Assembly (NCBI GenBank): GCA_964609215.1
Contig: CAZSQZ010000005.1
Span: 62,001 to 126,000, forward strand
Source: JABDKJ01 sp964609215
GTDB lineage: Bacteria > Bacteroidota > Bacteroidia > Flavobacteriales_D > JABDKJ01
DNA: 64,000 nt
Direction of reading: 5' to 3'
Shown here: one piece after another, positions 1 through 8,997 of the stretch
Layout of the letters: each line of letters begins with the position of its first letter
Numbering within the stretch: position 1 is the stretch's first letter
The notes under the pieces: generated by a model
Told to the model about the DNA's origin: nothing
Seen by the model: the letters and a program-made list of their open reading frames with translations, nothing else
Database searches by the model: none
Position numbers and translations under genes: made by a program

Positions 1-276
1 CAAATTAGAAAGCGAAATTACGAGACCTTTTGCTACAAGTTTTTGCGAGATGAAAAGTGGAAAGCAGCAGTTATCATGATTGAAAAAAATGGCAAGTCTT
101 TAGTTGATATGGATGTGATTAAAAAGTCGAAGACCATTAAAAAAGACGATGAAGCCGATGCAGAATATTTTCAAGACATTATTGACGGCCTTATTAGTAA
201 GAACAGAAATAATGTATATGGAGAAGCTAAAGAGTATAGCAATTATGACTATGACGATTATGACTATGGGTATTAA
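1..276 (+). CDS. C-terminal part of an unrecognised protein (5' end outside window)
   Basis: The reading frame is open from base 1 and ends at 276, so the true start lies upstream; the in-frame TTG at 43 is not a convincing start. About 91 residues are visible. The visible part is charged and helical-looking and ends in a tyrosine/aspartate-rich tail (residues like NYDYDDYDYGY). Tyr-rich tails occur in bacterial tyrosine kinases of the Wzc type, but the preceding sequence shows no recognisable kinase motif, so I do not assign that function. No signal peptide or membrane segment is visible in this part. It is followed by about 100 bases of non-coding DNA. Confidence 0.55.
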   Translation, partial: QIRKRNYETFCYKFLRDEKWKAAVIMIEKNGKSLVDMDVIKKSKTIKKDDEADAEYFQDIIDGLISKNRNNVYGEAKEYSNYDYDDYDYGY

Positions 277-382
277 ATCTTTTTTGAGTTGATAGTTGAT
301 AAATAGTTGTTATTTGCAAGCTAAAACCATAACTGTAATAAGAGTCAAGCTTTCCAATCTCTAACGAAAAATAAATTAACCA

Positions 383-1672
383 ATGAACAATTTAGCACTA
401 GCATTGGTCATAGGAATTACTTTGTTGTCTTGCCATCAAAGTAAAAATGATAATGACCAAAAAACTGAAAATCAAATTGCCAAAGAAGCATTAACCTCTG
501 AATTAGACTCTATTCAAAAAAATGGTTTGATCAATGGCTTTGCAGTAGCGATGGTTGATAAAAATGAAATACTTTACACAAAAGGCTTTGGGTATTCTAA
601 CGTAGAGACAAAAGAAAAATACACAAAAAACACGGTACAACACATCGCTTCTGTTTCAAAAACCCTAATTGGTATAGCTTTAATGAAAGCAAAAGAAATG
701 GGAAAATTAAACCTAGATGACCCAATTCAAGATTATTTGTCATTCAAAGTAATTAACCCAAATTATCCGAACGAAATTATAACCATAAGACATTTAGCCA
801 CGCATACCTCAGGAATTAACGATACCGAGCAATATATGGACAGAGCATGGATTCTTTCAGAGAATCAGGACTTAACAAATGTAAGTACCGATTACCCTGA
901 GCAACAATTGAACCCATCTGAAAAAGATATACCAATGGAAGAATATCTCAAGGGATATTTAGAAGTAGATGGCCTGTATTATCAAAAAGAAAATTACACC
1001 AATTTTAAAACAGGTGAACGTTATAATTACTCTAACATAGGTGCTACTCTTTGTGCCCTAGTAATTGAGAAAGCAACAGGTAGGGCATTTGATTCATTTA
1101 CAAAAGAACATATTTTAAGACCTTTAGATATGAGTTCAACGGGTTGGTCATTAGAAAATGTGGACATAACAAAGCATTCAAAATTGTACAGAAATGACAA
1201 CTCTGTTTTACCTTTCTATACTGCCATAACTTATCCTGATGGAATGCTAATTTCATCTAGTAGCGATATGGCAAAATATTTAGCTGAACTGATAAAAGGA
1301 TATAATGGAGAAGGAACATTGCTTTCAAAAGAAGCTTATAAAGAACTTTTTAAAGAACAACTAAATGAAACCCATTTTGCAGAAGGTGAACGAAACGAAG
1401 AAAATCCTTATGATGGGGATTATAGTCCTGCAATTTTTATCGGACATAGTGCATTAGGTTTTATTGGTCATTCAGGTGGTGACGCTGGAGTTGCAACTTG
1501 GATGTATTTTGATAAAGAGGAAAAAACAGGTAGATATATTGTTATTAATTGTGATATGGGTAATGATGAACGAGCTAGAGAATTAGAATATTATGCAATT
1601 TGGGATACAATGGATAAATATTTTGCTGAAATGAAATTTGAAAAGCCAGCACATAACACAGTGCATAAGTAA
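383..1672 (+). CDS. Serine hydrolase of the beta-lactamase/class C (AmpC-like) family, lipoprotein
   Basis: Predicted penicillin-binding-protein-like or esterase-type serine hydrolase acting outside the cytoplasm. The N-terminus is a lipoprotein signal with lipobox LLSC (Cys17), so it is probably anchored in the outer membrane or periplasm. Family motifs are in order: SVSK at residues 90-93 (nucleophile Ser90, Lys93), YSN in the region 'YNYSNIG', and HSGG near the C-terminus. The length of 429 residues fits the family (PF00144). The substrate cannot be told from sequence; members include D-Ala-D-Ala peptidases, esterases and lactamases. It stands alone, with about 100 bases upstream and 350 downstream without a gene. 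Confidence 0.88.
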   Translation: MNNLALALVIGITLLSCHQSKNDNDQKTENQIAKEALTSELDSIQKNGLINGFAVAMVDKNEILYTKGFGYSNVETKEKYTKNTVQHIASVSKTLIGIALMKAKEMGKLNLDDPIQDYLSFKVINPNYPNEIITIRHLATHTSGINDTEQYMDRAWILSENQDLTNVSTDYPEQQLNPSEKDIPMEEYLKGYLEVDGLYYQKENYTNFKTGERYNYSNIGATLCALVIEKATGRAFDSFTKEHILRPLDMSSTGWSLENVDITKHSKLYRNDNSVLPFYTAITYPDGMLISSSSDMAKYLAELIKGYNGEGTLLSKEAYKELFKEQLNETHFAEGERNEENPYDGDYSPAIFIGHSALGFIGHSGGDAGVATWMYFDKEEKTGRYIVINCDMGNDERARELEYYAIWDTMDKYFAEMKFEKPAHNTVHK

Positions 1673-2024
1673 TAGCGGTTTAAGTAATATAACAAAGTCC
1701 AGACTAAAACCGAAAGGTTTATTAGTAGATCACTACTCCAAATACACACGACTGTTTCTGCTTAGTGTAATTCCTTATTTAATTGTGAAGATTAGAATTT
1801 ACCTCATCAATCTGTTTCATTTGGTTCCTATAAATTCGGTATATACCAGTAAACTTAGAAATGCACAATGATAACATGACCTTTTTTAATTTGACAATAT
1901 GCTTGGTTTCAAAAACGTTAAAAGAAATGATGACGATTTTCACAAATTGTATTGCCAGAACACTATTTACAACCATTTAACTTGGAATAAAAATGCTATC
2001 CAGGAATTAAAGCCCATAAAAAAA
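1673..2024. other. Gene-free stretch of about 350 bases
   Basis: I see no convincing gene here. Two short open frames (plus 1638-1871, minus 1779-1976) overlap each other and have no recognisable sequence. Just after the lactamase stop there is an 'ataacacagtgcataag' type sequence that loosely resembles cassette-junction sequences, but I could not find paired core sites. Confidence 0.4.
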
Positions 2025-2756
2025 TTGAAAACCATATTTTTATCCTTTCTCTTTATCCTCATTTGTTTAGCAATTGTTTCTTTTTCATTTCTAGAAGAGA
2101 ACCAAGAAGACGATAGGTTTATAAGCCATGAAGTAAACTTGAAAAAGAGTGATTTAAGGATGTTTCTTAATGATGAGGAAGGAAAAAAATATGGCAATTT
2201 TGACAAGCTCAAAAATGATTTAAACTCCAAAGGTTATAAACTCATTTTTGCCATGAATGGTGGAATGTATATGGAGGATCAAAATCCCTTGGGACTCTAT
2301 ATTGAAGAGGGAATTACAAAACGAAAAATTAATCTAGTTCAGGAGGCCTATGGCAATTTTTATCTTCAACCCAATGGAGTTTTCTATATCACCACCAATA
2401 AAGAAGCAGGCATAATTCAAAGCACTAAATTCCAAAATAAGGCCATTCGTTTTGCCAGTCAATCTGGCCCAATGCTTTTGGTAGATGGAGAAGTCCATCA
2501 TGCCTTAAACAAAGGTTCGAAAAACCTAAATGTGCGAAATGCAGTAGGAATTTTACCCAATGGAAATGCGCTCTTTGCAATGTCTAAAAAACCCATCAAT
2601 TTTTATGATTTTGCTATGTACTTTAAAAAGCTAGGTTGTAAAAACGCACTCTATTTGGACGGTTTTGTCTCCAAAACTTATCTTCCTTCCAAGAACTGGA
2701 AACAAGATTCCGGAAAATTCGGAGTCATAATTGCGGAAATTCAAAAAGCAGATTAA
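2025..2756 (+). CDS. Phosphodiester glycosidase family protein (NAGPA/DUF2233)
   Basis: Predicted exported hydrolase of the NAGPA fold, the family of mammalian uncovering enzyme (N-acetylglucosamine-1-phosphodiester alpha-N-acetylglucosaminidase). The visible family features are 'MNGGMY' near the N-terminus, 'SGPMLLVDG' in the middle, 'NVRNAVGILPNG' and 'ALYLDG' towards the end. I place the start at TTG 2025 because it gives a clean signal peptide or anchor (MKTIFLSFLFILICLAIV); a longer frame reaches back to 1899 but adds non-family sequence. The resulting length is 243 residues. The substrate is not predictable. It lies 25 bases before the GT9 gene and may be cotranscribed with it. Confidence 0.82.
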   Translation: MKTIFLSFLFILICLAIVSFSFLEENQEDDRFISHEVNLKKSDLRMFLNDEEGKKYGNFDKLKNDLNSKGYKLIFAMNGGMYMEDQNPLGLYIEEGITKRKINLVQEAYGNFYLQPNGVFYITTNKEAGIIQSTKFQNKAIRFASQSGPMLLVDGEVHHALNKGSKNLNVRNAVGILPNGNALFAMSKKPINFYDFAMYFKKLGCKNALYLDGFVSKTYLPSKNWKQDSGKFGVIIAEIQKAD

Positions 2757-2781
2757 TCTATTTTCCTTAACCTTGTCTTGA

Positions 2782-3744
2782 ATGAAAATCCTCATTATTC
2801 AAACAGCTTTTATTGGTGATGTTGTTTTGGCAACTGCACTAGTAGAGTCGATTAAGAAAGAGCTGCCCAAAAGCTCCGTGGATTTCTTATTGAGAAAAGG
2901 AAATGAAGATCTTCTAAAGAACCATCCAAAAATAAACCGCCTACTCATTTTTAATAAGAAAGAAGGAAAGTACAAAAACCTTTTCCGCTTGCTTTTAGAT
3001 ATAAGAAAAGAAAGGTACGACTACATCATAAATCCACATCGTTTTGGAACTTCTGGATTCTTAACTGCCCTCTCAAGAGCAAAGAACAAATTGGGTTTTG
3101 ATAAGAATCCTTTTTCATTTTTCTATTCAAAAAAATACAAGCATCAATTGGATGGAGGAATGCATGAGACCGAAAGAAATCACTTACTCATTTCCGATCT
3201 GGTGCAATCCAAAGTAGAAAAACCCAAATTATATCCCAGTGAAAGAGATTATGAAGTCATTCCAAATGAAGATTATGTGTGCATGGCTCCTGCCTCAGTT
3301 TGGTTTACCAAACAATATCCTGAAAAATCTTGGGTAGATCTTGCCAACAGAATTCCTAAAGGCATTAAAATTTTCCTAATTGGCGGACCTGGAGACAAGG
3401 ACCTTTGTCAAAGAATAGCAGATGCCTCTTCATCCCAGGATATTTCCAATAAAGCCGGAGCCTATAGTTTTCTGCAATCTGCAGCTTTAATTTCCAAAGC
3501 GAAAATGACCTATGCCAATGACTCTGCTCCTATGCATTTTGCATCAGCTATGAATGCTCCAGTAACAGCAATTTATTGCTCCACCGTTCCTGCCTTCGGT
3601 TTCGGCCCATTATCAGAACAATCATATATAGCTGAATACCAAGAAAAATTGGAATGCAGGCCTTGTGGAATTCATGGAAAGAAAAACTGTCCGTTAGGGC
3701 ATTTTAACTGTTCAAACTTTAGGATTGAAGCAATATTTAAGTAA
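2782..3744 (+). CDS. Glycosyltransferase family 9 (ADP-heptose:LPS heptosyltransferase-like)
   Basis: GT9 enzymes transfer heptose from ADP-heptose to the LPS inner core at the cytoplasmic face of the inner membrane. The N-terminal Rossmann half starts 'KILIIQTAFIGDVVLATAL', with the GD pair typical of WaaC/WaaF/OpsX. The C-terminal half holds 'LIGGPGD' and the donor-site region 'NDSAPMHFASAMNAPVTAIY'. At 320 residues it is of normal family length. The C-terminus is cysteine-containing (RPCGIHGKKNCPLGHFNC), as in many Bacteroidota homologues. The heptose-type kinase at 45314 may supply the donor sugar. The next gene starts 8 bases later. Confidence 0.88.
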   Translation: MKILIIQTAFIGDVVLATALVESIKKELPKSSVDFLLRKGNEDLLKNHPKINRLLIFNKKEGKYKNLFRLLLDIRKERYDYIINPHRFGTSGFLTALSRAKNKLGFDKNPFSFFYSKKYKHQLDGGMHETERNHLLISDLVQSKVEKPKLYPSERDYEVIPNEDYVCMAPASVWFTKQYPEKSWVDLANRIPKGIKIFLIGGPGDKDLCQRIADASSSQDISNKAGAYSFLQSAALISKAKMTYANDSAPMHFASAMNAPVTAIYCSTVPAFGFGPLSEQSYIAEYQEKLECRPCGIHGKKNCPLGHFNCSNFRIEAIFK

Positions 3745-3752
3745 ATTTAAGG

Positions 3753-4253
3753 ATGATCAAAAAAATCGTTTTTTCGTTCGCCCTTATTCTTTCAATAGGC
3801 AATTTTCAAAGTCAAGATATGGACAATCAAAAGCTAGGAGAAATAATTTATGAAATGAGTGATACTTTGGTTGGAGATATGGGCCAATGGTCTTTCTTTA
3901 TAAATGAAGTACCCTTTTATTGCATTACCGACCAAAATCACAATAGAATGCGCATCATTTCTCCTGTTGCTGAAATGAGTCAATTGAAAAAAGAACATAA
4001 GGAAATGGCTCTTAAGGCTAATTTTCACAGTGCCCTAGATGTGCGTTACGCAGAATCGGATGGCGTAATGTGGGTTGCTTTTATACACCCACTTAAGGAG
4101 TTAAGCGAAGGACAGGTAGAAGATGCGATAAGACAAGTATTTGCAGCCAATTTAACCTTTGGGACCACTTATACTAGCACCGATCTTGTTTTCCCAGCCC
4201 CAGGCAATCAAGAAGAAGAGGAGAAAGAAGAAGAGAATTTGGAACGTTCCTGA
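3753..4253 (+). CDS. Small secreted protein, YbjN-like (tentative)
   Basis: A 166-residue protein with a cleavable-looking signal peptide (MIKKIVFSFALILSIGNFQSQ). The body (KANFHSALDVRYAESDGVMWVAFIHP... region) with a C-terminal helix 'EGQVEDAIRQVF' resembles the YbjN/type III chaperone-like fold, but this is a pattern-level resemblance only. The tail is very acidic (EEEEKEEENLERS). It starts 8 bases after the GT9 gene. Its 3' half, together with the next gene, is duplicated at 10262-12527, where the 5' half is missing. Function unknown. Confidence 0.7.
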   Translation: MIKKIVFSFALILSIGNFQSQDMDNQKLGEIIYEMSDTLVGDMGQWSFFINEVPFYCITDQNHNRMRIISPVAEMSQLKKEHKEMALKANFHSALDVRYAESDGVMWVAFIHPLKELSEGQVEDAIRQVFAANLTFGTTYTSTDLVFPAPGNQEEEEKEEENLERS

Positions 4254-6276
4254 GTTTTTCCAGTATCGATTTTTTTGATTTTTAATTAAAGAGTAGATCC
4301 TATCCAAATGAACTTTATTCAGGAATAGGTATTATTCTAAAAAGATTTAGAAAGATTAAGCTTTCCACTATTTTTCGTGCTTTACCCATTCCTGCTATAA
4401 TCAGTAATACCAAAGAATTATCTCTATTTTTCGTAAATTGTATAACCAAACAAATACCATGAAAAAAATTCTACTACTTTTCGCTCCTCTATTTGCTTGG
4501 TTCAACCAAGGTTTAGCTCAAATTCTTCCTTTTGTCGAAATGCCTGATTCTTTAAATTCTTTTATGGATTTGCCAGGTAATTTGAACCTTGAAATAGCTG
4601 ATATAGACGATGATGGGCTGGACGATGTTTTATTATATAACGATGATTTTAGCTCCATCCATCAATTTAGAAGCCTGGGTAATTTTGAATTTGAGGAAAT
4701 CGATCTCTCACAATCTTCACTTCAAGATGCCATATTCTTTAGCGAACAGTATTTTAATGATAGTATTGAAAATCTTAACTTTTTTGATGATCAAAAGATA
4801 ATTTTTGCCGACATCGATAGTGATGGGGATACAGATCTTAGCGTAAGTGCTAGAGTGCATATACAAGATAAATATAGTTGTAGTTTCTATTATGACGAAA
4901 GACATTTTTTAAATTTCCAAAAGAACGGAGAAGTCTTAGAATTCAATTCATTGGTTGAGGAAACTTGTGAAGAGCAATTCAGAGAATATACGGATTGGGA
5001 TGAAGATGGTGATCTGGATAAGTTGACTACAAACTGTGATTATTCCTGCAAATATCCTTGGTTAACATTAATGTTATTTGAGGAAACTAGCCAAACTTTT
5101 GAATCAGGATCCTTTGTTCTCAGTCTTGAAGAAGAGAATTTCCATGCTCACGATGTAAATGGAGATGGTTATGAAGATATCATAACCATAGAAAGTTCAA
5201 GAATAAAGTTGGGGCCAGAAGAATTTAGTGAGCCAATTCCTAGCACTTTTCCTTTAAATTTTCAGAATTCTGCTTACCGAAAAGACTTTGGAGACTTTAA
5301 TAATGATGAAAATCAGGAATATTTGGTATACGATGACCAAACCGGTAAATGGCGATTGTTTTCACAAAACTGTGACCTTGTAATCCCAGGAACATCCTGT
5401 TTTGATGGATTAGATTGTACTTTAGATGATGTTTGGAATGAAAACTGTAGCTGTGTGGGTACCCCTACAGCTGGAATTCCTTGTGATGATGGACAAGATT
5501 GCAGTATTGATGATCAATACGATGAAAATTGCAATTGTATTGGCACAGTAATGGATGCGGACAATGATGGGGTCTGTGATAGCGAAGACCAAACAAATGG
5601 TGACTGCGAACTTAACGATACTTGTGATGATGGTGATGATATCACCATTTTTGATCAACTAAATGAAAATTGTGAATGTGTTGGCACTCCTTGTATTGGA
5701 TTACCTTGCGATGATGGTCAGGGTTGCACCATTGATGATCAATTTGATAGCGACTGCAATTGTATTGGAACCCTAACTGGGGATAGTGATATGGATGGAA
5801 TATGCGATGGCGCAGATCAAACCAATGGAGATTGCACACTAGGTGAACCCTGTGAGGACAATGATGAATGTACCACAAATGAATTTATTGATGAAAACTG
5901 TGAATGTAATATTGGATTCGTTTTTCCAGATGCAGATGAGGATGGTGTTTGCGATCAATTTGATCAATGTCCGGGTCTTGATGATAATCTTGATGCTGAT
6001 AATGATGGAACTCCAGACTGTCTTGAAACCGTTGGCTTAGAAGAGATTTTAGAGAGCCAAGTCAATATCTTTCCCAATCCCAGTTCAGGAGAATTGTTTA
6101 TTGAAACAGAACTAAAGATTTCTCAGGTCAAGATGTACAATGCAATAGGAGAAGAAATGCCCATCTTTTATACGCAAAATAAAAACCTTGACTTGAGTTA
6201 TTATTCCAGTGGTTTGTATCTTATAGAGTTGCATTCTGAAAGAGGCATTATTCATAAAAAGGTATTTAAGAATTGA
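4014..6276. repeat. Duplicated block, copy 1 (3' half of ybjN-like gene + T9SS cargo gene)
   Basis: This block recurs in the same orientation at 10262-12527. Homology starts at about 4014 (AAGGCTAATTTTCACAG against AAGCCTAATTTTCACAG), covers the coding 3' end, the roughly 200-base intergenic region and the whole next gene, and fades at the stop codon. Similarity is highest at the 3' end, where the sorting domains are almost identical. Confidence 0.9.
4459..6276 (+). CDS. T9SS cargo with FG-GAP/VCBS-like repeats, Cys-rich CDDG repeats and type A sorting domain
   Basis: Secreted or surface protein of 605 residues, started at ATG 4459 for the signal peptide (MKKILLLFAPLFAWFNQGLAQ). Residues ~45-310 hold calcium-binding FG-GAP/VCBS-type motifs (DIDDDGLDD, DIDSDGDTDL, DWDEDGDLD, DVNGDGYED). 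Residues ~315-500 hold four repeats of the form CDDGxxC-x8-CxCxGT, interspersed with thrombospondin-3-like aspartate loops (DADNDGVCD). The end is a type A T9SS sorting domain (NIFPNPSSGELFIE ... KKVFKN). It is probably exported by Sec, passed through T9SS and anchored or released. A paralogue at 10710 has the same modules in a different order. The actual ligand is unknown. Confidence 0.9.
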   Translation: MKKILLLFAPLFAWFNQGLAQILPFVEMPDSLNSFMDLPGNLNLEIADIDDDGLDDVLLYNDDFSSIHQFRSLGNFEFEEIDLSQSSLQDAIFFSEQYFNDSIENLNFFDDQKIIFADIDSDGDTDLSVSARVHIQDKYSCSFYYDERHFLNFQKNGEVLEFNSLVEETCEEQFREYTDWDEDGDLDKLTTNCDYSCKYPWLTLMLFEETSQTFESGSFVLSLEEENFHAHDVNGDGYEDIITIESSRIKLGPEEFSEPIPSTFPLNFQNSAYRKDFGDFNNDENQEYLVYDDQTGKWRLFSQNCDLVIPGTSCFDGLDCTLDDVWNENCSCVGTPTAGIPCDDGQDCSIDDQYDENCNCIGTVMDADNDGVCDSEDQTNGDCELNDTCDDGDDITIFDQLNENCECVGTPCIGLPCDDGQGCTIDDQFDSDCNCIGTLTGDSDMDGICDGADQTNGDCTLGEPCEDNDECTTNEFIDENCECNIGFVFPDADEDGVCDQFDQCPGLDDNLDADNDGTPDCLETVGLEEILESQVNIFPNPSSGELFIETELKISQVKMYNAIGEEMPIFYTQNKNLDLSYYSSGLYLIELHSERGIIHKKVFKN

Positions 6277-6386
6277 TCATAATGTTTTCTACAACTTGAC
6301 ATCAACCCAGGATATATTATAGGAAACATAAGAATCATATCTGATTTTAGGCATCTCTTTTATTTGAATATATGTTAAAATGTTAT

Positions 6387-6394
6387 TATATTTG
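6387..6394 (+). promoter_or_regulatory. Putative -7 box TATATTTG of the sulfur operon
   Basis: Matches the Bacteroidota -7 consensus TAnnTTTG exactly, and lies 4 bases upstream of the GTG start of the ArsR gene. That would make the transcript leaderless or nearly so. The motif TTTGAATA occurs just upstream (6363-6370) and again before the permease gene (6748-6755) and could be an operator half-site. Confidence 0.45.
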
Positions 6395-6398
6395 AAAA

Positions 6399-6710
6399 GT
6401 GAAAAGCACAAAACGAAATTTATCGGCAGAGAAACTTCAAAAAGTTGCTAAAATTCTAAAGGCAATTGGACACCCAGTTAAGTTGGAAATTTTAGAAGTT
6501 TTGGAGAGTGAAGAGATGTTGGATGTCAGTACGATCTGTGAAAAGATTGGTACTGATTGTGAAATTTCTATGATGTCTCACCATTTAGCAAAAATGAAGG
6601 ATAAGGGTATTCTAACTTCGGAAAAAAAAGGAAAACAGGTATTTTATAGAATTCTGGATAGGCAAATCCTTAACATTTTTGATTGTATGGAGGGCTGTGA
6701 ATTAGTGTAA
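6399..6710 (+). CDS. ArsR-family repressor, probable persulfide/sulfur sensor (BigR/SqrR-like)
   Basis: A 103-residue winged-helix protein with the ArsR pattern: 'LKAIGHPVKLEILEVL' (helix 2-3), recognition region 'CEISMMSHHLAKMKDKGIL', and wing 'EKKGKQVFYRI'. It starts at GTG 6399. It has four cysteines (47, 54, 96, 100). BigR, SqrR and YgaV sense persulfides through a cysteine pair, and the downstream genes are sulfur-handling, so a thiol-switch repressor of this operon is the best inference. A metal-sensing ArsR is the alternative. It is separated from the permease by 52 bases. Confidence 0.82.
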   Translation: MKSTKRNLSAEKLQKVAKILKAIGHPVKLEILEVLESEEMLDVSTICEKIGTDCEISMMSHHLAKMKDKGILTSEKKGKQVFYRILDRQILNIFDCMEGCELV

Positions 6711-6762
6711 AAAAATTTATACCAACAATTGATTAATTTAACAAATGTTTGAATAATAAAGT

Positions 6763-7560
6763 ATGGAACTGATAGGATATTTCATGGCCTTGCTAATTGG
6801 TATTTCTCTTGGATTGATAGGAGGAGGAGGTTCTATTCTGGCAGTACCCGTTCTGGCATACTTGTTTTCTTTAGATGAAAAGGTAGCCACAGCCTATTCC
6901 TTATTTATTGTTGGAGTTGCTTCACTCGTTGGTGGCATAAGACAAAACCGAAATAAAAATGTTGATTGGCGAACAGCAATTGTATTTGGCATACCGGCAA
7001 TAATTAGTGTTTGGATAGTTAGACACTATGTGATTCCTGTCTTACCAGATATACTGTTTAATCTTGGAAACTTTGAACTTACCAGAAGAATGGGAATGTT
7101 TGGTCTTTTCTCTTTACTTATGATATGGGCAGCTTGGTCAATGCTATCGAATAAAAAAAGAAAAGGTGGGACAGGTGAAGTGAAATATAATTATTCATTA
7201 ATCTTACTTGAAGGTCTTATTGTAGGTGCAATTACAGGATTTGTAGGAGCTGGTGGTGGTTTCTTAATCATCCCTGCTCTGGTTGTATTGGCGAACTTAG
7301 AAATGAAGAAAGCTATCGGAACTTCTTTGATTATTATAGCCTTTAAATCAATTCTTGGTTTTCTTCTTGGTGATGCATTAACAACAACAATAGATTGGAA
7401 TTTTTTACTTGGCTTTTCAGCCATAACCATAGTTGGAATTTTTCTTGGAGTTTATATAGGAAAATTTATCGATGGAAAATTACTTAAAAAGGGCTTTGGC
7501 AGCTTCATTATCCTGATGGCCGTGTTCATTTTTATAATGGAATTTGTAATAAAACCCTAA
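6763..7560 (+). CDS. TauE/SafE family permease (sulfite/sulfur anion exporter)
   Basis: Inner-membrane protein of 265 residues with about seven to eight hydrophobic segments. It shows the duplicated TauE/SafE signature: 'GISLGLIGGGGSILAVPVLAYL' in the first half and 'ITGFVGAGGGFLIIPALVVL' in the second. The family exports sulfite, sulfoacetate or similar anions. In CstB/BigR-type operons this permease is thought to remove sulfite or thiosulfate made by persulfide oxidation, which fits here. The MBL-rhodanese gene starts 9 bases later. Confidence 0.88.
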   Translation: MELIGYFMALLIGISLGLIGGGGSILAVPVLAYLFSLDEKVATAYSLFIVGVASLVGGIRQNRNKNVDWRTAIVFGIPAIISVWIVRHYVIPVLPDILFNLGNFELTRRMGMFGLFSLLMIWAAWSMLSNKKRKGGTGEVKYNYSLILLEGLIVGAITGFVGAGGGFLIIPALVVLANLEMKKAIGTSLIIIAFKSILGFLLGDALTTTIDWNFLLGFSAITIVGIFLGVYIGKFIDGKLLKKGFGSFIILMAVFIFIMEFVIKP

Positions 7561-7569
7561 CTAATAATA

Positions 7570-8991
7570 ATGCAATTAAAAATGAAAATAGAACAAATTT
7601 ATACGGGTTGTTTAGCCCAGGGCGCTTACTACATTCACAGCAATGGAGAAGCTGCAATTATTGACCCTCTCAGAGAGGTGTCACCTTATATAGAAAGAGC
7701 AGAGAAAGACGGTGTAAAGATCAAATATATTTTCGAAACCCATTTTCATGCGGATTTTGTGAGCGGCCACCTAACTCTTTCCGAAAAGACAGGTGCTCCG
7801 ATTATTTACGGCCCAAATGCTAATCCACTCTATGAAGCACATATTGCAGAGGACGGTGAGATTTTCCAATTGGGTAAAGTACAGATAAAAGTATTACATA
7901 CACCTGGTCATACTTTGGAGAGTACAACTTATCTACTTCTTGATGAAGAAGGAAAAGAGCACAGTATTTTTACTGGAGACACTCTTTTTCTAGGTGACGT
8001 TGGTAGACCAGATTTGGCACAGAAGGTAGATACGATCACTATGGAAGACTTAGCCGCTTTATCTTATGATAGTTTGAGGAATAAAATTATGCCACTACCA
8101 GAAGATGTGATGGTTTATCCCGCTCATGGGGCAGGTTCGGCCTGTGGTAAGAACATGATGAAAGAAACGTTCGACACTTTGGGTAATCAAAAGAAAATGA
8201 ACTATGCACTAAGAGCGGATATGACAAAAGAAGAATTTATTACAGAAGTGACCGAAGGATTGTCCGATCCACCTGCCTACTTTCCTATGAACGTGAAAAT
8301 GAATAAGGAAGGATACGAGTCAATAGATCAGGTATTGTCTAAAAGTCTAAAAAAAATATCTCCTAAAGATTTTGAAGCCATTGCAAATAATACCGATGCT
8401 CTGATGTTGGACCTGCGAGGACCGCAGGAATTTGCAAAAGAACATATCCCTAACAGTATTTTTATTGGTTTAGATGGAAATTTCGCTCCATGGGTAGGAG
8501 AACTCATTGTGGATGTTAAACAGCCCATAATACTAATCGTACCTAAAGGTCGAGAAGAAGAAGCAGTAACCCGTCTTTCCAGAGTTGGTTTTGACAATAC
8601 CTTAGGTTATTTAGATGGAGGTATTGCGGCTTGGAGAACTGAGGGGAAAGAATTAGAAACTGTAATATCCGTTCCAGCAAATGAACTGGAAGAAGCACAT
8701 GTCCAAAACAATGAAAGAATTTATGATGTTAGGAAAAACTCTGAATACAGCTCTCAGCATATAAAGGGAGCACATAATATCCCACTTTCGGAGATAAATA
8801 ATTATTTAGATGCAATTCCCAAAGAGGGAAATTTTTATGTGCACTGTGCTGGAGGATATCGTTCAATGATTTTTTCATCTATTCTTAAGTCTAGAGGTTA
8901 TCATAATATGATAGATGTCCAAGGTGGCTTTAAAGCTATTTCAGAAACAAACATTCCAATAACGGACTATGTATGTCCAACAACACTTTAG
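7570..8991 (+). CDS. CstB-like persulfide dioxygenase-sulfurtransferase (MBL fold + two rhodanese domains)
   Basis: A 473-residue three-domain enzyme. Residues ~5-250 form a metallo-beta-lactamase domain of the ETHE1 type: THFHADFVSGH (His58, His60, Asp62), HTPGH, and GDTLFLGDVGRPDL. Residues ~255-355 are a rhodanese fold whose active-site loop reads 'VPKGREE', without a cysteine. Residues ~365-470 are an active-looking rhodanese with CAGGYRS (Cys426). This is the architecture of staphylococcal CstB, which oxidises persulfides using Fe(II) and yields thiosulfate. It is predicted to detoxify sulfide-derived persulfides in the cytoplasm. Start ATG 7570 is used; ATG 7582 is also possible. Confidence 0.9.
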   Translation: MQLKMKIEQIYTGCLAQGAYYIHSNGEAAIIDPLREVSPYIERAEKDGVKIKYIFETHFHADFVSGHLTLSEKTGAPIIYGPNANPLYEAHIAEDGEIFQLGKVQIKVLHTPGHTLESTTYLLLDEEGKEHSIFTGDTLFLGDVGRPDLAQKVDTITMEDLAALSYDSLRNKIMPLPEDVMVYPAHGAGSACGKNMMKETFDTLGNQKKMNYALRADMTKEEFITEVTEGLSDPPAYFPMNVKMNKEGYESIDQVLSKSLKKISPKDFEAIANNTDALMLDLRGPQEFAKEHIPNSIFIGLDGNFAPWVGELIVDVKQPIILIVPKGREEEAVTRLSRVGFDNTLGYLDGGIAAWRTEGKELETVISVPANELEEAHVQNNERIYDVRKNSEYSSQHIKGAHNIPLSEINNYLDAIPKEGNFYVHCAGGYRSMIFSSILKSRGYHNMIDVQGGFKAISETNIPITDYVCPTTL

Positions 8992-8997
8992 TTTAAA

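Noticed and set aside
1640..1700. attC/integron-like sequence after the beta-lactamase-family gene
   Set aside because: There is a TAACA-type word but no paired complementary core site or integrase; resemblance is too weak.
1779..1976. Small ORFs in the gap 1673-2024
   Set aside because: They overlap on opposite strands, have no recognisable start context or family, and look like AT-rich chance frames.
5422..5878. Minus-strand ORFs inside the first cargo gene
   Set aside because: Same antisense artefact of GAT/TGT-rich repeats as in copy 2.
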